64,000 bases of DNA. Origin: Brachypodium distachyon. Taxonomy: Eukaryota; Streptophyta; Magnoliopsida; Poales; Poaceae. The stretch covers positions 13,692,501 through 13,756,500 of the forward strand of contig NC_016132.3 in NCBI RefSeq assembly GCF_000005505.3. Reading direction: 5' to 3'. Under the pieces are notes generated by a model, which did no database searches, was not told where the DNA came from, and saw only the letters and a program-made list of their open reading frames with translations. Position numbers and translations under genes: made by a program. How positions within the stretch are numbered: position 1 is the first letter of the stretch; each line of letters opens with the position of its first letter. Of this stretch, positions 23,483 to 34,197 are shown one piece after another.

Positions 23483-24036
23483 CTGGAAAAGGCGAGGGGG
23501 TGAAGCGAAGGGCGATCGGGGAGACGAGCGCCGACCGAATTGTCCCGCCGCTTCTCTTCTCCAGCGCCGCCGAGGTTGCGCCGTTAGGTTGTTGTTGCAG
23601 ATTGCAGGTCTGGCTCCCCAACAGATTTTTCCTAAAAATTCTGAGCTTTCCCAACAGATTGTACCCAGATGATCTGGAGCTTCTCACGCGCGTATGTGTA
23701 CCTATAGTGCACAGCAACGGCAGAATTAGCGAACAAGTTAACCAGAGATCGATCCGTGTACCATTGGTAGATCAGATCGGTACCATTGATTTGGAGACCA
23801 ACGATCTAGATTAAGCAGTGTTAAGTCGTGCATTTGAAACAAAATGTTAAACGGTGGACGGTTTCTGGCTTCGGACACGACACGACCGACTCGCGCACGG
23901 TACACGTATGTACGGAGTACATCGGTACATGCAACTTCCCGGCCGATCGACCGATGAATACATGGGCTCGGACGTACGTGTATCTCGTGTAGTACGTACG
24001 GTACGGTGGGTCTCAAGTCTCAACAACCACCTCTCT

Positions 24037-24062
24037 CGTTTGACATTTTGTAAAGTCAAACG
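24037..24062. promoter_or_regulatory. Inverted W-box pair, distal copy A
   Basis: CGTTTGAC, ten bases, GTCAAACG: two TTGAC cores facing opposite ways. A near-identical copy lies at 28386-28410. It is ~1.9 kb upstream of the WRKY ATG. WRKY proteins bind TTGACC/T, so this is a candidate site, not a demonstrated one. Confidence 0.5.
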
Positions 24063-25370
24063 ATACTAGATACGATAGTAAATTAGTAGTGCTACTAACA
24101 AATTGATACAGGTCCGAGCTTAATTAATTAGATAGCTCGTTGAGAAGCTCAAACTGTCGATGGCCTTTTCTTTTCGGCTGCAGCCTGCACCTTAATTTAT
24201 GTGACAAGCTACTGTTACATAAAGCACTGAAAAACTATTCTGTTCATTTCTTTTCAGATTATGAAAATACAGCTTGTTGTCTGATTTATGTATGAAAAGA
24301 CTACGCTGCCTTGAAATTGAATTGTTACGTGTTTGGTTGTTAATATGCGTATATTTTGGACTGTTTTACCACATAAATGACAATTAAAATAAAACACTGA
24401 GTTGGACGGTTATTAACTTTCACTTCTTCGATGCACACGTAAGGAAAACTCTATGAGCTACAACATCCTATGTAGCTTTGCCAAAAAAATTTCTTTTTTC
24501 CTTGCTGCCTAATATAACCACAACAAGCAAAATGACCAAAAAAAAGTAGCCAAAATCTCATTCTACAGCATGCAAAACAATACACACAATTCCTATTTAC
24601 CCATAAATTCATCATTCCAGATCCATCATATTATCCATATCCACCATCCCACACCATGAAAATCTCACACATACAGTGAAAGGCTAAACTATGGTAACAG
24701 TACAAAAAAACAATGGCTACTTTATCCATGAATCTATCAACCCCACCATGCAAATCCATCAATTAATTGCCAAGATTTGCTCACCTTGTCCCGGCCAACG
24801 TGGTCAAGTTTTGGAAGCAGCAATGGCCGATGATGAGCTCTAGGACGGCCTAACCTGACCTTGCTCCTAGCGGACTCGCGGCGAGATGGCGAGGTCTGCT
24901 GTTGCAGGGGAGATGGGGAAGGCGGTGGGCAGGATGGCGAGGGCGGTGGCTGCAGGGGAGATGGGGAAGCCCGTGACAGATCTCGGGGAGATGGTGCAGG
25001 TGAGATGGGGAAGACCGCCGGCGGTGGGGAGGAGGCGAGGCAGGGGAGAAGCGACAACGGCAATGGAGAGAGCCCAATCCCGTTGTTGTTGCACGCGACG
25101 GGGTCGGGTCTAGCCATTTTTTTCATGAGATCTTGGTGGTGACATTTTGGCCGTAAAAACGGTTCCCCGTGGGGGCAAGTCCGAAACTGTTCGTAGCAAC
25201 TTTTTTACACGTGATTTCGGTTGGCTTCTGGTCGATGGAACCTTCTTTTCAGCTTCAGCGGCATGACACATAGAAGCTGGCCCAAAAGCTCAAAAGAAGG
25301 GGGCCAATCGGATGATGCTACCTGAGCGCTTAAACTAGTCTAACCACAACTGCACAAGGCATAATCCAAA

Positions 25371-25650
25371 GGTTTATTCCCTGCTCGACGCACACAACAC
25401 CAGCCAGGTCTTGTACCTACAGCAGAGCTTCTCAGTTGACATTTGGCACAAAGTCAAAACCATAAAAAAAGAAGAAGAAAGCGCTGGTCAAGTGACAGTT
25501 GACAGCTAGCTAGCTGCACACCTACACATACAGATACAGCATCTGATCTGATAAAAAGCAACACGTGAAGACGGCGTTATCAAATCACATAGGAGTATCA
25601 AATTAGCCCCCGATTAGTTACGTGTAAGATCCTGATGCGATCTTGGCGTG
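25371..25650 (+). promoter_or_regulatory. Proximal upstream region of WRKY IIe gene, duplicated copy A
   Basis: Contains TTGACATTTGGCACAAAGTC (inverted TTGAC/GTCAA, cores at 25436-25440 and 25453-25457) and another TTGAC near 25499. A collinear diverged copy is found at 28570-28815, sharing GGTTTATT, CACCAGCCAGGTC, the inverted W-box pair, AGCGC-GGTCAA and ATCCTGA-GCGAT in the same order. Confidence 0.65.
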
Positions 25651-25817
25651 CATATCTTTATATCCACAACTGTCCAAGTCGATCCGGGGCTAAAATCAGG
25701 GCAGTGAACTGATCAATCAATCGTCTGACGCACTTCGTGCGCACCGGCGCCGTTCTGTTTGACTTTCTGCTGCCCAGCCGCTCTGTCGATGATCAAGTGC
25801 CGCAATGCAAGCAGCAC

Positions 25818-25825
25818 TATAAATA
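25818..25825 (+). promoter_or_regulatory. TATA box of WRKY IIe gene
   Basis: TATAAATA 138 bp before the ATG at 25963. TTGAC/GTCAA motifs lie on both sides (near 25757, 25856 and 25888). Confidence 0.65.
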
Positions 25826-25962
25826 CAACACAGAAACGCCGCAATGAAAGCCCATGCCAAAGTCAACCGCACATGCATATATGTTCTTGACAGTTGACAC
25901 ACGCTCTCTCAGCTAGCTAGCGCGCGCCTCGATCGATCTGCGCCTCTACCTGATATCGATCC

Positions 25963-27203
25963 ATGGACTCCGACGATTGGGGTCTTGGGGCGATCGTGAG
26001 GAGCTGCGCCGGCGCCGGCGTCGACGCAGAGGCTACTACCCCGGCACCCGTGGCTAGCCGCGGCCGTGGTGTGGCATCCATGGAGCTCGTCGGCCGACCG
26101 GTGAGCGCGCCGGCGCCGTCCATGACCACGGCTTCGTCGTCGTCGTTGCACGACGTGCTGGAGTACCTGGACTTGCACCACGAGCAGCAGCTGCCACGGG
26201 CGCCATTCTCCATCACGCCATCCACGGCCATGTCCCGCGAGCAGCGGGCGCCGTCCGAGCTCGTCTCCTTATTCTCGGCCGCCTCGACATCGTCCGGTCA
26301 GCTGACGCCGGCGACGAAGAAGCCGCAGCAAGGCGGTGGAAGGAAGCCTGGCGGGCGCGCTCACCGGCCTAAAAGAAGGTAAGAAATGAGCTCTTGATCT
26401 AGCTAGCTTGGTTAACTTAAGTCGATTTGCGTGTTGATCCCCATGGCGTCTGGGTGCAGCAAGATTAGCAGGAAGAGCCAAGTGAAGAAGGTGGTGCGCG
26501 AGGTGCCGTTGGTGGCCGACGGCGTCATCTCCGGCGACGCCGACGACCTGTGGGCGTGGCGCAAGTACGGACAGAAGCCCATCAAGGGATCCCCGTACCC
26601 TCGGTAATTAACCCTGCTAACTTTGTCCGGTTTTCACATTGAGTTCTCCAGCAACCAAGAGAAATAACCCCCAAAAGATGATAATTTCTTGACCAGATGG
26701 CTATGTCGTCATCGTTAATCAAGAGATAACTATTTCTAAGTCAAACTAGAAATAATCGCTAGCTACCTTCTACGGTAGTATTGTAAATGTTGTGTACATG
26801 CGTATGGCTGATCGACTGCTTGCACAAACACAGAGGGTACTACAAGTGCAGCAGCCTCAAGGCGTGCGCGGCGCGGAAGCTGGTGGAGCGCAGCCCGGAC
26901 AAGCCCGAGGTGCTCATCGTCACCTACATTGCTGACCACTGCCACGCCGTGCCCACGCTTGTCAACGCACTCGCCGGCACCACCGTGTGCCAATCAACGT
27001 CCGACGAGGCGACAGGGGCGGCGAGGCGTGAGGACAGCGTCGACGGCTCGTCCTCCGTGGCGGCGGACGAAGCGTCTTCGGAGCTCAGGTCACCCGTGGA
27101 GATGGAGCTGGACGATTTCTTTGGCCTCTTCGACGAAGATCTTGACAGCTTCTTCGGGGACGGCGATGGCGACGATGTGCTCGGGAGGCGGGTTTCGTTG
27201 TAG
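25963..27203 (+). CDS. WRKY transcription factor, group IIe (WRKY22/27/29 type)
   Basis: Nuclear W-box-binding factor; relatives of this type act in immune signalling downstream of MAP kinases. Exons 25963-26378, 26460-26603 and 26834-27203 give 309 aa. The heptad WRKYGQK is at residues 172-178, within a group IIe segment ([15 protein letters not shown]). The zinc ligands C192, C198, H222 and H224 are spaced C-X5-C-X23-H-X-H. The residue between the histidines is Cys (H-C-H) where Asn is common. A basic [19 protein letters not shown] stretch just before the first intron is a likely nuclear signal. The C-terminus is strongly acidic ([19 protein letters not shown]), consistent with an activation domain. 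The last intron splits the Arg codon of YPR/GYY, as usual. W-box-like motifs upstream suggest self- or cross-regulation. Confidence 0.92.
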
Positions 27204-27242
27204 TGTTGCCAAGTTAATTAGGACATGTTCTAATTCATGGTA

Positions 27243-27355
27243 CTTTCTCCGACCGGTATTACTTATCTTAAATTTGTCCAGATATGGATGTATGTATGTG
27301 TAAAAAACGTTTAGATACTTGTAATATTTTGACAAGTAATTTCGGCCGAAGAAAA
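27243..27355. mobile_element. Stowaway-family MITE, 113 bp
   Basis: Ends CTTTCTCCGACCGGTATTAC and its imperfect complement (GTAATTTCGGCCGAAGAAAA), with TA on both sides. The interior carries the family motif AATTTGTCCAGATATGGATG. It lies ~40 bp after the WRKY stop codon, so it is probably within the 3' UTR. Confidence 0.75.
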
Positions 27356-27404
27356 TAATAAAATTGCACTACCTAAAGTTTATTACAAGGGACTGACTAC
27401 CTCT

Positions 27405-27475
27405 CGGTCGACTGAAAAACATTGTTTCTCAGTCGACGGGCTGAGAGAAACATTGTTTCTCAGTCGACGGCCACT
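27405..27475. repeat. GTCGACTGAGAAA repeat cluster
   Basis: ACATTGTTTCTCAGTCGACG occurs twice in tandem (~27420 and ~27450), next to CTCTCGGTCGACTGAAAAAC. It matches the ends of the dispersed repeat at 12041-12225 and 57849-58115 but lacks its interior. Confidence 0.6.
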
Positions 27476-27799
27476 CAGCCAGCCATGCGTGTGATTAAGC
27501 TCCCCCTCCCCTTTGCAGCCAGCCGTGCATGTGTGATTAAACTCCTCTCTGCTTTTAGTCAGCCATGCATTCATGTGTGTTTGTGTTTTTTGGAGTTTGA
27601 GATCACAACAAAAATCATTCGTCCTTGTAGTAACATAAAGCAAGACCCCATTCATATGCTTATCATGCGTATTGCTATAAATTTTAAAACGGTGCTAAAA
27701 ACTTGAAATTTAAAAATGACCGATCCCGACAAATCAAACTTGTACAGCACAACCGACGTCACGGAGAAAGGAAAAAGGCAACAAAAATAATAACAACTA

Positions 27800-28040
27800 A
27801 ATTTTAAAAATTGCAGGTAAAACTTTATGTGTGATTCTAAAATTGCAGGTGAAACTTTATGCGCGATTCTAAAAATTACAGGTGAAATATTTATGCGCGA
27901 TTCTAAAAATTGTAGGTGAAAGTTATGCAGGATTCTAAAAATTGCAGGTGAAGGTTATGCGTGATTCGAAAAATCGCAGATGAACCTTCATGGGCGATTC
28001 TAAAAATTGCAGTGAAATTTTATCCGCGATTCTAAAAAAA
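27800..28040. repeat. Minisatellite, ~32-bp unit, about seven copies
   Basis: A direct tandem array with consensus AAAAATTGCAGGTGAAACTT followed by TATGCGCGATTCT. Units vary from about 31 to 34 bp and are diverged. There are no spacers between units, so this is not a CRISPR-like array. Confidence 0.85.
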
Positions 28041-28385
28041 AATTTACATTGTTGACATGCGAATCACCTGTGGGGTGGACGCTCAATTTTACTACTAAAA
28101 AGAAATCTATGAGAACACAAGAAACAAAAAAAAGAAACAAAAAAACGACAGAAAATGGCCATCCAAACACTCGAACTTGTGACCTATAGTTAGACCGACA
28201 TGAACCGCCAAATCAACCAGCTGACATTGTATAGATTCAGTTGTTGCATTTTTTATCATGGTCAGCCTCGTTAGCTACAGAACGAATCAAACACATGATC
28301 AAACGGCCTAGACCCTCGACCGAGAAATTTCTCAAGCGACTGAGTACTAGCAAATCCGTTATTACAAACGGTTCACTCTCCCGAT

Positions 28386-28410
28386 CGTTTGACATTTTGT
28401 AAAGTCAAAT
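28386..28410. promoter_or_regulatory. Inverted W-box pair, distal copy B
   Basis: GTTTGACATTTTGTAAAGTC followed by AAATG. It matches copy A (24037-24062) over about 24 of 26 bases, but lies downstream of the WRKY gene. Confidence 0.5.
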
Positions 28411-28569
28411 GATAGTTAATATACAAATGCATGGATGCCGGATTGATCAGAGCGAAGGAGAGGAGGAAGCATATATAGTTAACTCGTTGCGATATCATTG
28501 CATGACGATGATGCTAGCTTCTGCGCTTAACTCAAATGATAGTTAACTCGTACTCAAGGAGTATATCCC

Positions 28570-28815
28570 AGGTTTATTCGATCCATATACATACACTTGA
28601 CTTGATGGCACCAGCCAGGTCGATCGTCATGTATACTTATAGCTAGACAGTTTCTCGGTTGACATTTCGTGCAAAGTCAAAATCAAGAATAAAAACAACT
28701 TAGTTAAGCGCCGGTCAATCAAAGTAACACCTGCCTGGCAAACATGACATCTGGATAGAAGTTTTGATTTATTTTTTAAGGCGATACATTGTCACGTGTC
28801 AAATCCTGACGCGAT
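28570..28815 (+). promoter_or_regulatory. Orphan diverged copy of the WRKY IIe upstream region
   Basis: Collinear with 25371-25650: GGTTTATT, CACCAGCCAGGTC, an inverted TTGAC/GTCAA pair (28659-28680), AAGCGCCGGTCAA and AATCCTGACGCGAT in the same order, with spacing changed by at most a few tens of bases. No WRKY coding sequence follows it before the LEA14 gene at 29378. Confidence 0.6.
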
Positions 28816-29377
28816 GTTTTGTTTAAAACCCTGACGGCATTGGGCTGGGCCAGATTATTAGCGGGCTGTTCGAGACGACCAGTTCCTATCTCTCTTTGTT
28901 TTGGAACAGTTCCGTATGCCCACCTCTTTGTTTGCCCTATGCCGGCCCATGGTCGGGCAATTTGGCCCACGGAAGGAAAGATTTGTTTTTTCTGACCAAA
29001 CTCACGGAAGGAAAGCTTAGTTCCAAAAATATAAATTCCTCTCCAATTTTTTGCCCAAAAATATAAAACAAATCCTGAGGATTATTTTTCGTTTGCCTAG
29101 TTTTCCTGAATATGAATTTGCAGCTGAATTAACATGCTTCAAAAGGCAAGGAGATCGACCTCCTCCCAGCCAGATCGAGCAACACCATTCATTTCTGATC
29201 ACCAGAGACCGCGTTGACAATTCGGGAAACTCAAAATCACATTCGCACGCTAATTATTATTGGTGACCATGCAGTACAGGGATCCATCCAGCTCAAAGCT
29301 GAGCAGCAGAGCAGCAATCAAGCAAAACAGAGAGATCAGCTAGGCTGGTACACGGTGCCAAACAGAGCCCGGCTGAT

Positions 29378-29980
29378 TTACTCCTTGTCCTTGGCCTTCT
29401 TGTCGTCCTCGTCGTCCTTGCCTCCGCCGCCGAAGAAGTCGGAGAAGGTGGGCATCTTGAGCTCGCCGGCGGTGGATAGCGGGATGGTGAAGTTGCCGAT
29501 GATGGGGAGGTCGATGGTGAGCCCGACCTGGAGCTCGTAGTCGATGTCCCAGTCCCTGCCCAGGTCCTTCATGATCGAGATGAGGAAGTCGTAGGGCACC
29601 TTGGCCGGCACCTCCAGCTTCGTCACCTCCCCTCCCTCCTCTATCCAACCCGGGTCCGGGATCGTCCCCGACGCCACAACCCTGCAATCAAATCAACCAT
29701 GTCCAGAATTCAGAATCAGATCGAGCTTCTCTTGACCAGATCGGAGGAAGAAGAAGAGGAAGATGAGCACTTACTTGCCGCCGCACTTGAGGGTGAAGGT
29801 GATGTCGCAGATGGGGATGCGGTGGGAGTAAGGGTTGGTGACGTTGATGTTGCTGTGGACGGTGAGGGCCTCGCGGCTGACGCCCTTGAAGGAGACGCTG
29901 TCCAGCGACGCCTCCGGTTTCGGCATGTGCGCGATCTTGTCCGCCACGAACCCCTTGGCCTTGTCTATCAGGCTCGCCAT
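29378..29980 (-). CDS. LEA14: LEA14-type late embryogenesis abundant protein (LEA_2/WHy domain)
   Basis: Soluble stress protein of the atypical hydrophobic LEA group, thought to protect cell components during dehydration. Exons 29980-29775 and 29681-29378 give 169 aa, near the family norm. The WHy/LEA_2 domain spans residues ~30-150, with NVTNPYSHRIPICDITFTLK, then VPYDFLISIMKDLGRDWDID and GLTIDLPIIGNFTIPL. The N-terminus MASLIDKAKGFVADKIAHMP is typical of Lea14. The tail is Asp/Lys-rich. The first ATG is 29980; the frame extends upstream only to a non-ATG codon. A TATA box and G-box/ABRE motifs upstream suggest ABA and drought control. Confidence 0.93.
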
Positions 29981-30066
29981 GGCTTCAGCTTCAGAGCTCA
30001 AAATCGAGATATGGGGTTTTTGGTTTCAGGGGATTTTGCTGGAAGCGGACGCGGCGTGTTCTTGTG

Positions 30067-30072
30067 TTTATA
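30067..30072 (-). promoter_or_regulatory. TATA box of LEA14 gene
   Basis: TATAAA on the minus strand, about 90 bp upstream of the ATG at 29980. Confidence 0.6.
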
Positions 30073-30113
30073 GGAGGCAGAGAGCAGAGAGCAGCGAGCA
30101 GAGGCGCGTGCGT

Positions 30114-30133
30114 GGAGACGTGGGAACCACGTG
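30114..30133 (-). promoter_or_regulatory. G-box/ABRE cluster of LEA14 gene
   Basis: A perfect CACGTG palindrome at 30128-30133 and a further ACGTG core near 30117, 40-60 bp upstream of the TATA box. ACGTG pairs are the classic ABA-responsive arrangement bound by bZIP factors; function is inferred. Confidence 0.6.
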
Positions 30134-30825
30134 CTGCGGCGCGTGGGATCCGAGTGGTTTTTCTGGAGTTTTGGTAAGTGCAAGTTGGCGATATTCGTGG
30201 GTTTCTATAAGTCAGCCACAGTGAGCTGTGCCTTTGAAGTTTCTGGATGTGGACGGCGCGTGGATTGACGGAGTAAAATAGGAAAGGGAAAGGGGAGGAA
30301 GAAGAAGCTTCGGAGCGGGGATTCCACGCGGTGCGATTCCCGGGAACGGACGGTGCGGCTGGATCGGCATCTCTTATTTCCCGTTCTTATCTTTGTGTTG
30401 TTTGCCGACGTGTAGTACGTACTCCACGACAGTCGGCGGCAGCACAGCAGCAGCGCTCTGCCGGCCGATCGCATCGCGCCGACGGACCGGGGCTCTCGTA
30501 AAATGCTCCCGGCTCTCCCGTTAGTGGATCTCGATGCTCGGCCGTACTGTATTGAAAGTGTGTCGGGCCAACGTGAGAACTTGACTTTCCGTTCCAACTT
30601 GAAACGATTCTTGTGGTAAAAAAAATGAAACCGGAAACGATTCTCAGCCAGTACGGTATTGAAAGTCTAAGGACCAGCAAGAACCCGTGCAACGTGGTCA
30701 AAAGAAGTGATTTTACAAACCGATGATCGATAAGTTTACAACGAAGTTGGCTCGATGTCAAGTGCAATTCATCTCCAAATCTGTATGTCTTGTTCCGGTA
30801 AATGTCGTGCACTCTGCGCTCTTAA

Positions 30826-30960
30826 CCTGTATTGGTTATCCAGCAGATTGATAGGATCCCTCGAGCTTTCCTCTGGTCCGAACCTGACAAAACTCAAGGT
30901 GCCAAGTGTTTGGTCTCCTGGAAGCGGATTTGCGCCCCTGAACTTTTCCCTTGCCTCCAA
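30826..30960 (+). mobile_element. LINE reverse-transcriptase remnant
   Basis: One frame reads IDRIPRAFLW, then QGAKCLVSWKRICAP, the segment after the polymerase core in plant LINE ORF2. The same region of the LINE at 42397-44243 reads IDKLRWAFLW and GARCLVAWSKV. It has no recognisable ends and is truncated on both sides. Confidence 0.6.
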
Positions 30961-33776
30961 CTCCAAGGAACCGCACTTAGCTGGCCACGGAAGCACTGAA
31001 AAAATACTACTGGTGTGCTGCTCCTGCTTTTTCCGTTCCACGAAACATCTTGTATACATATTTCTGCACTTGATTTAGTTTTGTTGATCTGATTTGATGT
31101 CAGACATTAGAAATGACAACTCATATCGGATCAGTACTAAATGGATGTGAACTGTTATTGGTCGGTTGCAGGAGCCAAGAAAGCTATATTATGAAACAAA
31201 CGAGAAAAAAATCTAAGTGAATTGTTTCGTGGAACAGACGGAGCACTAGATACTAACCTTTCTAAGACCCACCCGCAAGAACTCTCTTGAAGCCTCGTGT
31301 TGGGCGATACTAAAACAGTCCCTTTTCACCCATGGTGCGATGCCATCCCCTCAAACCCCTCAAAACCTCGCTGCCACAACTCTTCGAGCACTGCAGGGAG
31401 TGGGTTGTCAACTTGTCATGATTCATGAGGAGTTACTTCATCAGAACTATGTCTCTGCTATCAAGGATTAATGTCTTGGTTGAGTTCCTCTCTCTCTAAG
31501 GACTAGACTAAAAGGGTTCCAACTCGTCCATTGGGTTCATACACCGCTGAAAGTGCCTACCTTTAACAATTTAATGGTCGAGTCTATGCCCTCGAATTCA
31601 AGCTGATCAGGAGCTGTAAAGTCTCCATCCTCAATGAAAAGTTCAACGCGAGGAGCATCATCGTGATCGAATCCGAAGGAGAAAACAACAATCATACTAG
31701 TCATCCCTTCGGCTCCATCATCAAAGCATAAATTCTATTTTAGACAGCAAATTTGAAATGCGGCCTTTGAACATTCGAGTTTGAATTTTTGTTCAACCAT
31801 ATCTTGTACTTTTACTTCAAATTTGAATAGTTGTTCAATTATGCCTTATGTTTTTATTCAAATTAGAATTTGAAATGGTGCTTGATTATGTGTGCTCCAG
31901 TATGTACCTTTGAATTATAATGATGTTAAAATCATGTACTCCATGAAGGTGAAAAGATAGAATAAAAATGAAAAAAAATCTTAAATCGACAAATGGAAGG
32001 CTAAAAGAGCAAGGGAGACACCGGATAGGTGAGCAAACGAACTATGCCGGCTGCACTGTTTTTGTTTTATTTAAGCGAGATAATGTGATAATGTTGTTAG
32101 CAATGAAATCATACATGCGCCTGCCTTGATTGTTTCAGAGACTACTCTTTTTGCTTGAATGCAAAGATAATGTATGTACTGTCTGCCTACGATGACTCCA
32201 TGATTCCTCTCTCATACACTGCAAACTTATTTGGTAATGTAAAAAACATTCAAAACATGATGACCGTAGGGTGTAGGCTCGCGTGATATTTATCTAATCT
32301 TTGTTCAATTGCCACGTGGGCTCAAACAGGACATGTCTCGCCACATAATTGCAGTGGTACATGATACCAATGAAATAAAAGGGAGATAGAAAAGATAACT
32401 TCGCTATCGGAAATATGTTAATCATTACAAATTTAGATCCCAGCAAATTCATCAGACACAACACATTTCCAAAATTACGAATTCTAGCAAAATGCTCAGC
32501 AGACACAACATAGATTCCAATATTACAAAATACAATAAACAAATCGTTCATCAAACAGAAAAGTTATAGAAAGAAGTTACATATATATCTTCCACATGGT
32601 AGCTTTAGTAACAAGTTTCGACGCGTGAGTGAGTGTAGGAGAATCCATGAGTACATATATTCGCTGCATGATAGCATGTTGCTTTGATAGAAGGGAGTGA
32701 GCTGATGGGCGACCTTGGTCAAAAATTCGTGAAAGCTGTTGTGTTCTTGGTTTTATTAATATGACTGTTCATATTGATGATTTTAAATTTCTAAACTTTT
32801 TTTTACCTCACTATTATTTAAAAATATTTTTTTAGTTACACAATGTTAATAAAATCATAAAACTCTAGTATGAGTTGGGATCGAAAGAATTGTTTGTCAA
32901 AAAGTGCATTAGCTAACTTTGTGTTAGCAATGATGTTAAAACATATGACGCAAGTGTTATCCGGCATGGTTGGGCATAAAGCGCATATATATGGCTTGAT
33001 GTCCGCTGTCAAATCCTAGGGGTCAGCCTTATAGGTGGTGGAAACTACAAATTTGAGTAAATGGAGGCTAAATTTTCCAGTAAAGTGATGAAATGCGTTA
33101 AGATCGGAAATAACACCAATAGTGAAAGCACTTTACTGGACTGAAACTGACGCCAATAAATAAAGCTATGGATCAACAAATGGGATTAAAGACCTCATTA
33201 GTCCTAGTCGTAAAAGATGGATAAAATTGCCGCGTGACTCGACGTATGCAGTGTTGTAGCTAACACGTTAACTATCTTGCTTGGCGAGTACGTTCTCAAG
33301 AATGAACCTGAAAGGCCTTAAGCTTCACTTATAAAGGTGTCAGACTATGATCCGTTTACCTTTGGCTACACCATATGTTTGATTTGGCAAAGATGGTTGC
33401 GACGAGAACAAACACGAATAGTATGTTGTGGCACCAATAGAAGATCTTTGGAATACATAGAAGATTTTTTAAACAAAATGTATCCTTCTTTTCTTTCTTA
33501 AAAAATTACACATCATTATTTGATCCAAATTGTGCTTCTGTCACTCAAATATCTAAAGAGGTGATTCTAGAGTACGTATACATGATCTAGCTGATTGAGC
33601 CAACGGCGGAGGCAGGGGGCCAGCAGGTGCCCTGACCCCCCTAAGATTCAGAAATTGCTTATAAGCCCCTAATTTATTATTACCACTAGTTGTGTGTTTT
33701 AATGTTTTGGCCCCCTTAATAATTCCATTTTTCGCTCTGTCCCCTCTTAATTGACATTGTAATATACTTCCGCTGA

Positions 33777-33859
33777 TCCATAATAAGTGCCTTGAACTTA
33801 TTACAATTTTGTGCTAAGTTAGCACAAAATCTGAGACATTGTTAATGGATCGTAAGGAG
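33777..33859. mobile_element. Stowaway-like MITE, 83 bp
   Basis: Ends CTTCCGCTGATCCATAATAA and its imperfect complement (TAATGGATCGTAAGGAG), with TA on both sides (33775-33776, 33860-33861). Confidence 0.7.
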
Positions 33860-34197
33860 TACAGTCTTTCTCTTGAATGGATCCCAAGAAAGCTTTCAAA
33901 TAAACTAGTTCTGGCATATTAGAAGTTTTAGAAATTTTTTTTGACAAGTATATCCATTAACTTTCCCTGCTTGCAGTGCCAAAAACTAAAACACAATCAA
34001 ATCTTACTCCGAAGACTCGAGTAAAAGTTATTACTAATATTTTATCGTCCACTTGTCAATCATGTCCTAATCATCCAATTATATTTATATCTTAAAAAGA
34101 ATGTGAAAGGGATACCAAAATGCTAGTTATCCTATTTGATAAATCATATACTCAATTGATGAGTCTAAGGGTGTGTTTGGTTGAAGATCCAATTTAG

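Larger units (their letters stand above)
23600..25962. other. Upstream region of group IIe WRKY gene
   Basis: No supported gene. It contains inverted W-box pairs (24037-24062, 25436-25457), further TTGAC motifs near the gene, and a G-rich block at about 24870-25110 with a repeated GCAGGGGAGATGGGGAAG motif, open on both strands without recognisable protein similarity. The 24200-24780 stretch is AT-rich and featureless. Confidence 0.55.
27204..29377. other. Gene-free region: MITE, minisatellite, orphan promoter copy
   Basis: No gene is supported. Contents in order: a MITE (27243-27355), a GTCGACTGAGAAA-type repeat end (27405-27475), a ~32-bp minisatellite (27800-28040), inverted W-box pairs at 28386-28410 and 28659-28680, and the diverged copy of the WRKY upstream region (28570-28815). 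28830-29377 is the downstream flank of the LEA14 gene. Confidence 0.6.
30200..34197. other. Gene-free region with LINE remnant and MITE
   Basis: A LINE reverse-transcriptase remnant lies at 30826-30960 and a MITE at 33777-33859. From 31100 to 33600 I see only AT-rich sequence with no recognised gene. Around 31740-31900 several AAATTTGAATnnTTGTTCAA motifs recur. Around 33600-33720 there is a C-rich stretch of unknown origin. Confidence 0.55.

Noticed and set aside
24737..25126. 129-codon minus-strand Pro/Ser-rich frame
   Set aside because: Repetitive DNA open in both directions; no start context or family match.
27800..28040. Regular repeats resembling an array
   Set aside because: Units are contiguous without unique spacers in a plant genome; a minisatellite, not CRISPR.
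30755..31078. Frames over the LINE remnant
   Set aside because: Only a short stretch in one frame resembles reverse transcriptase; no intact gene.
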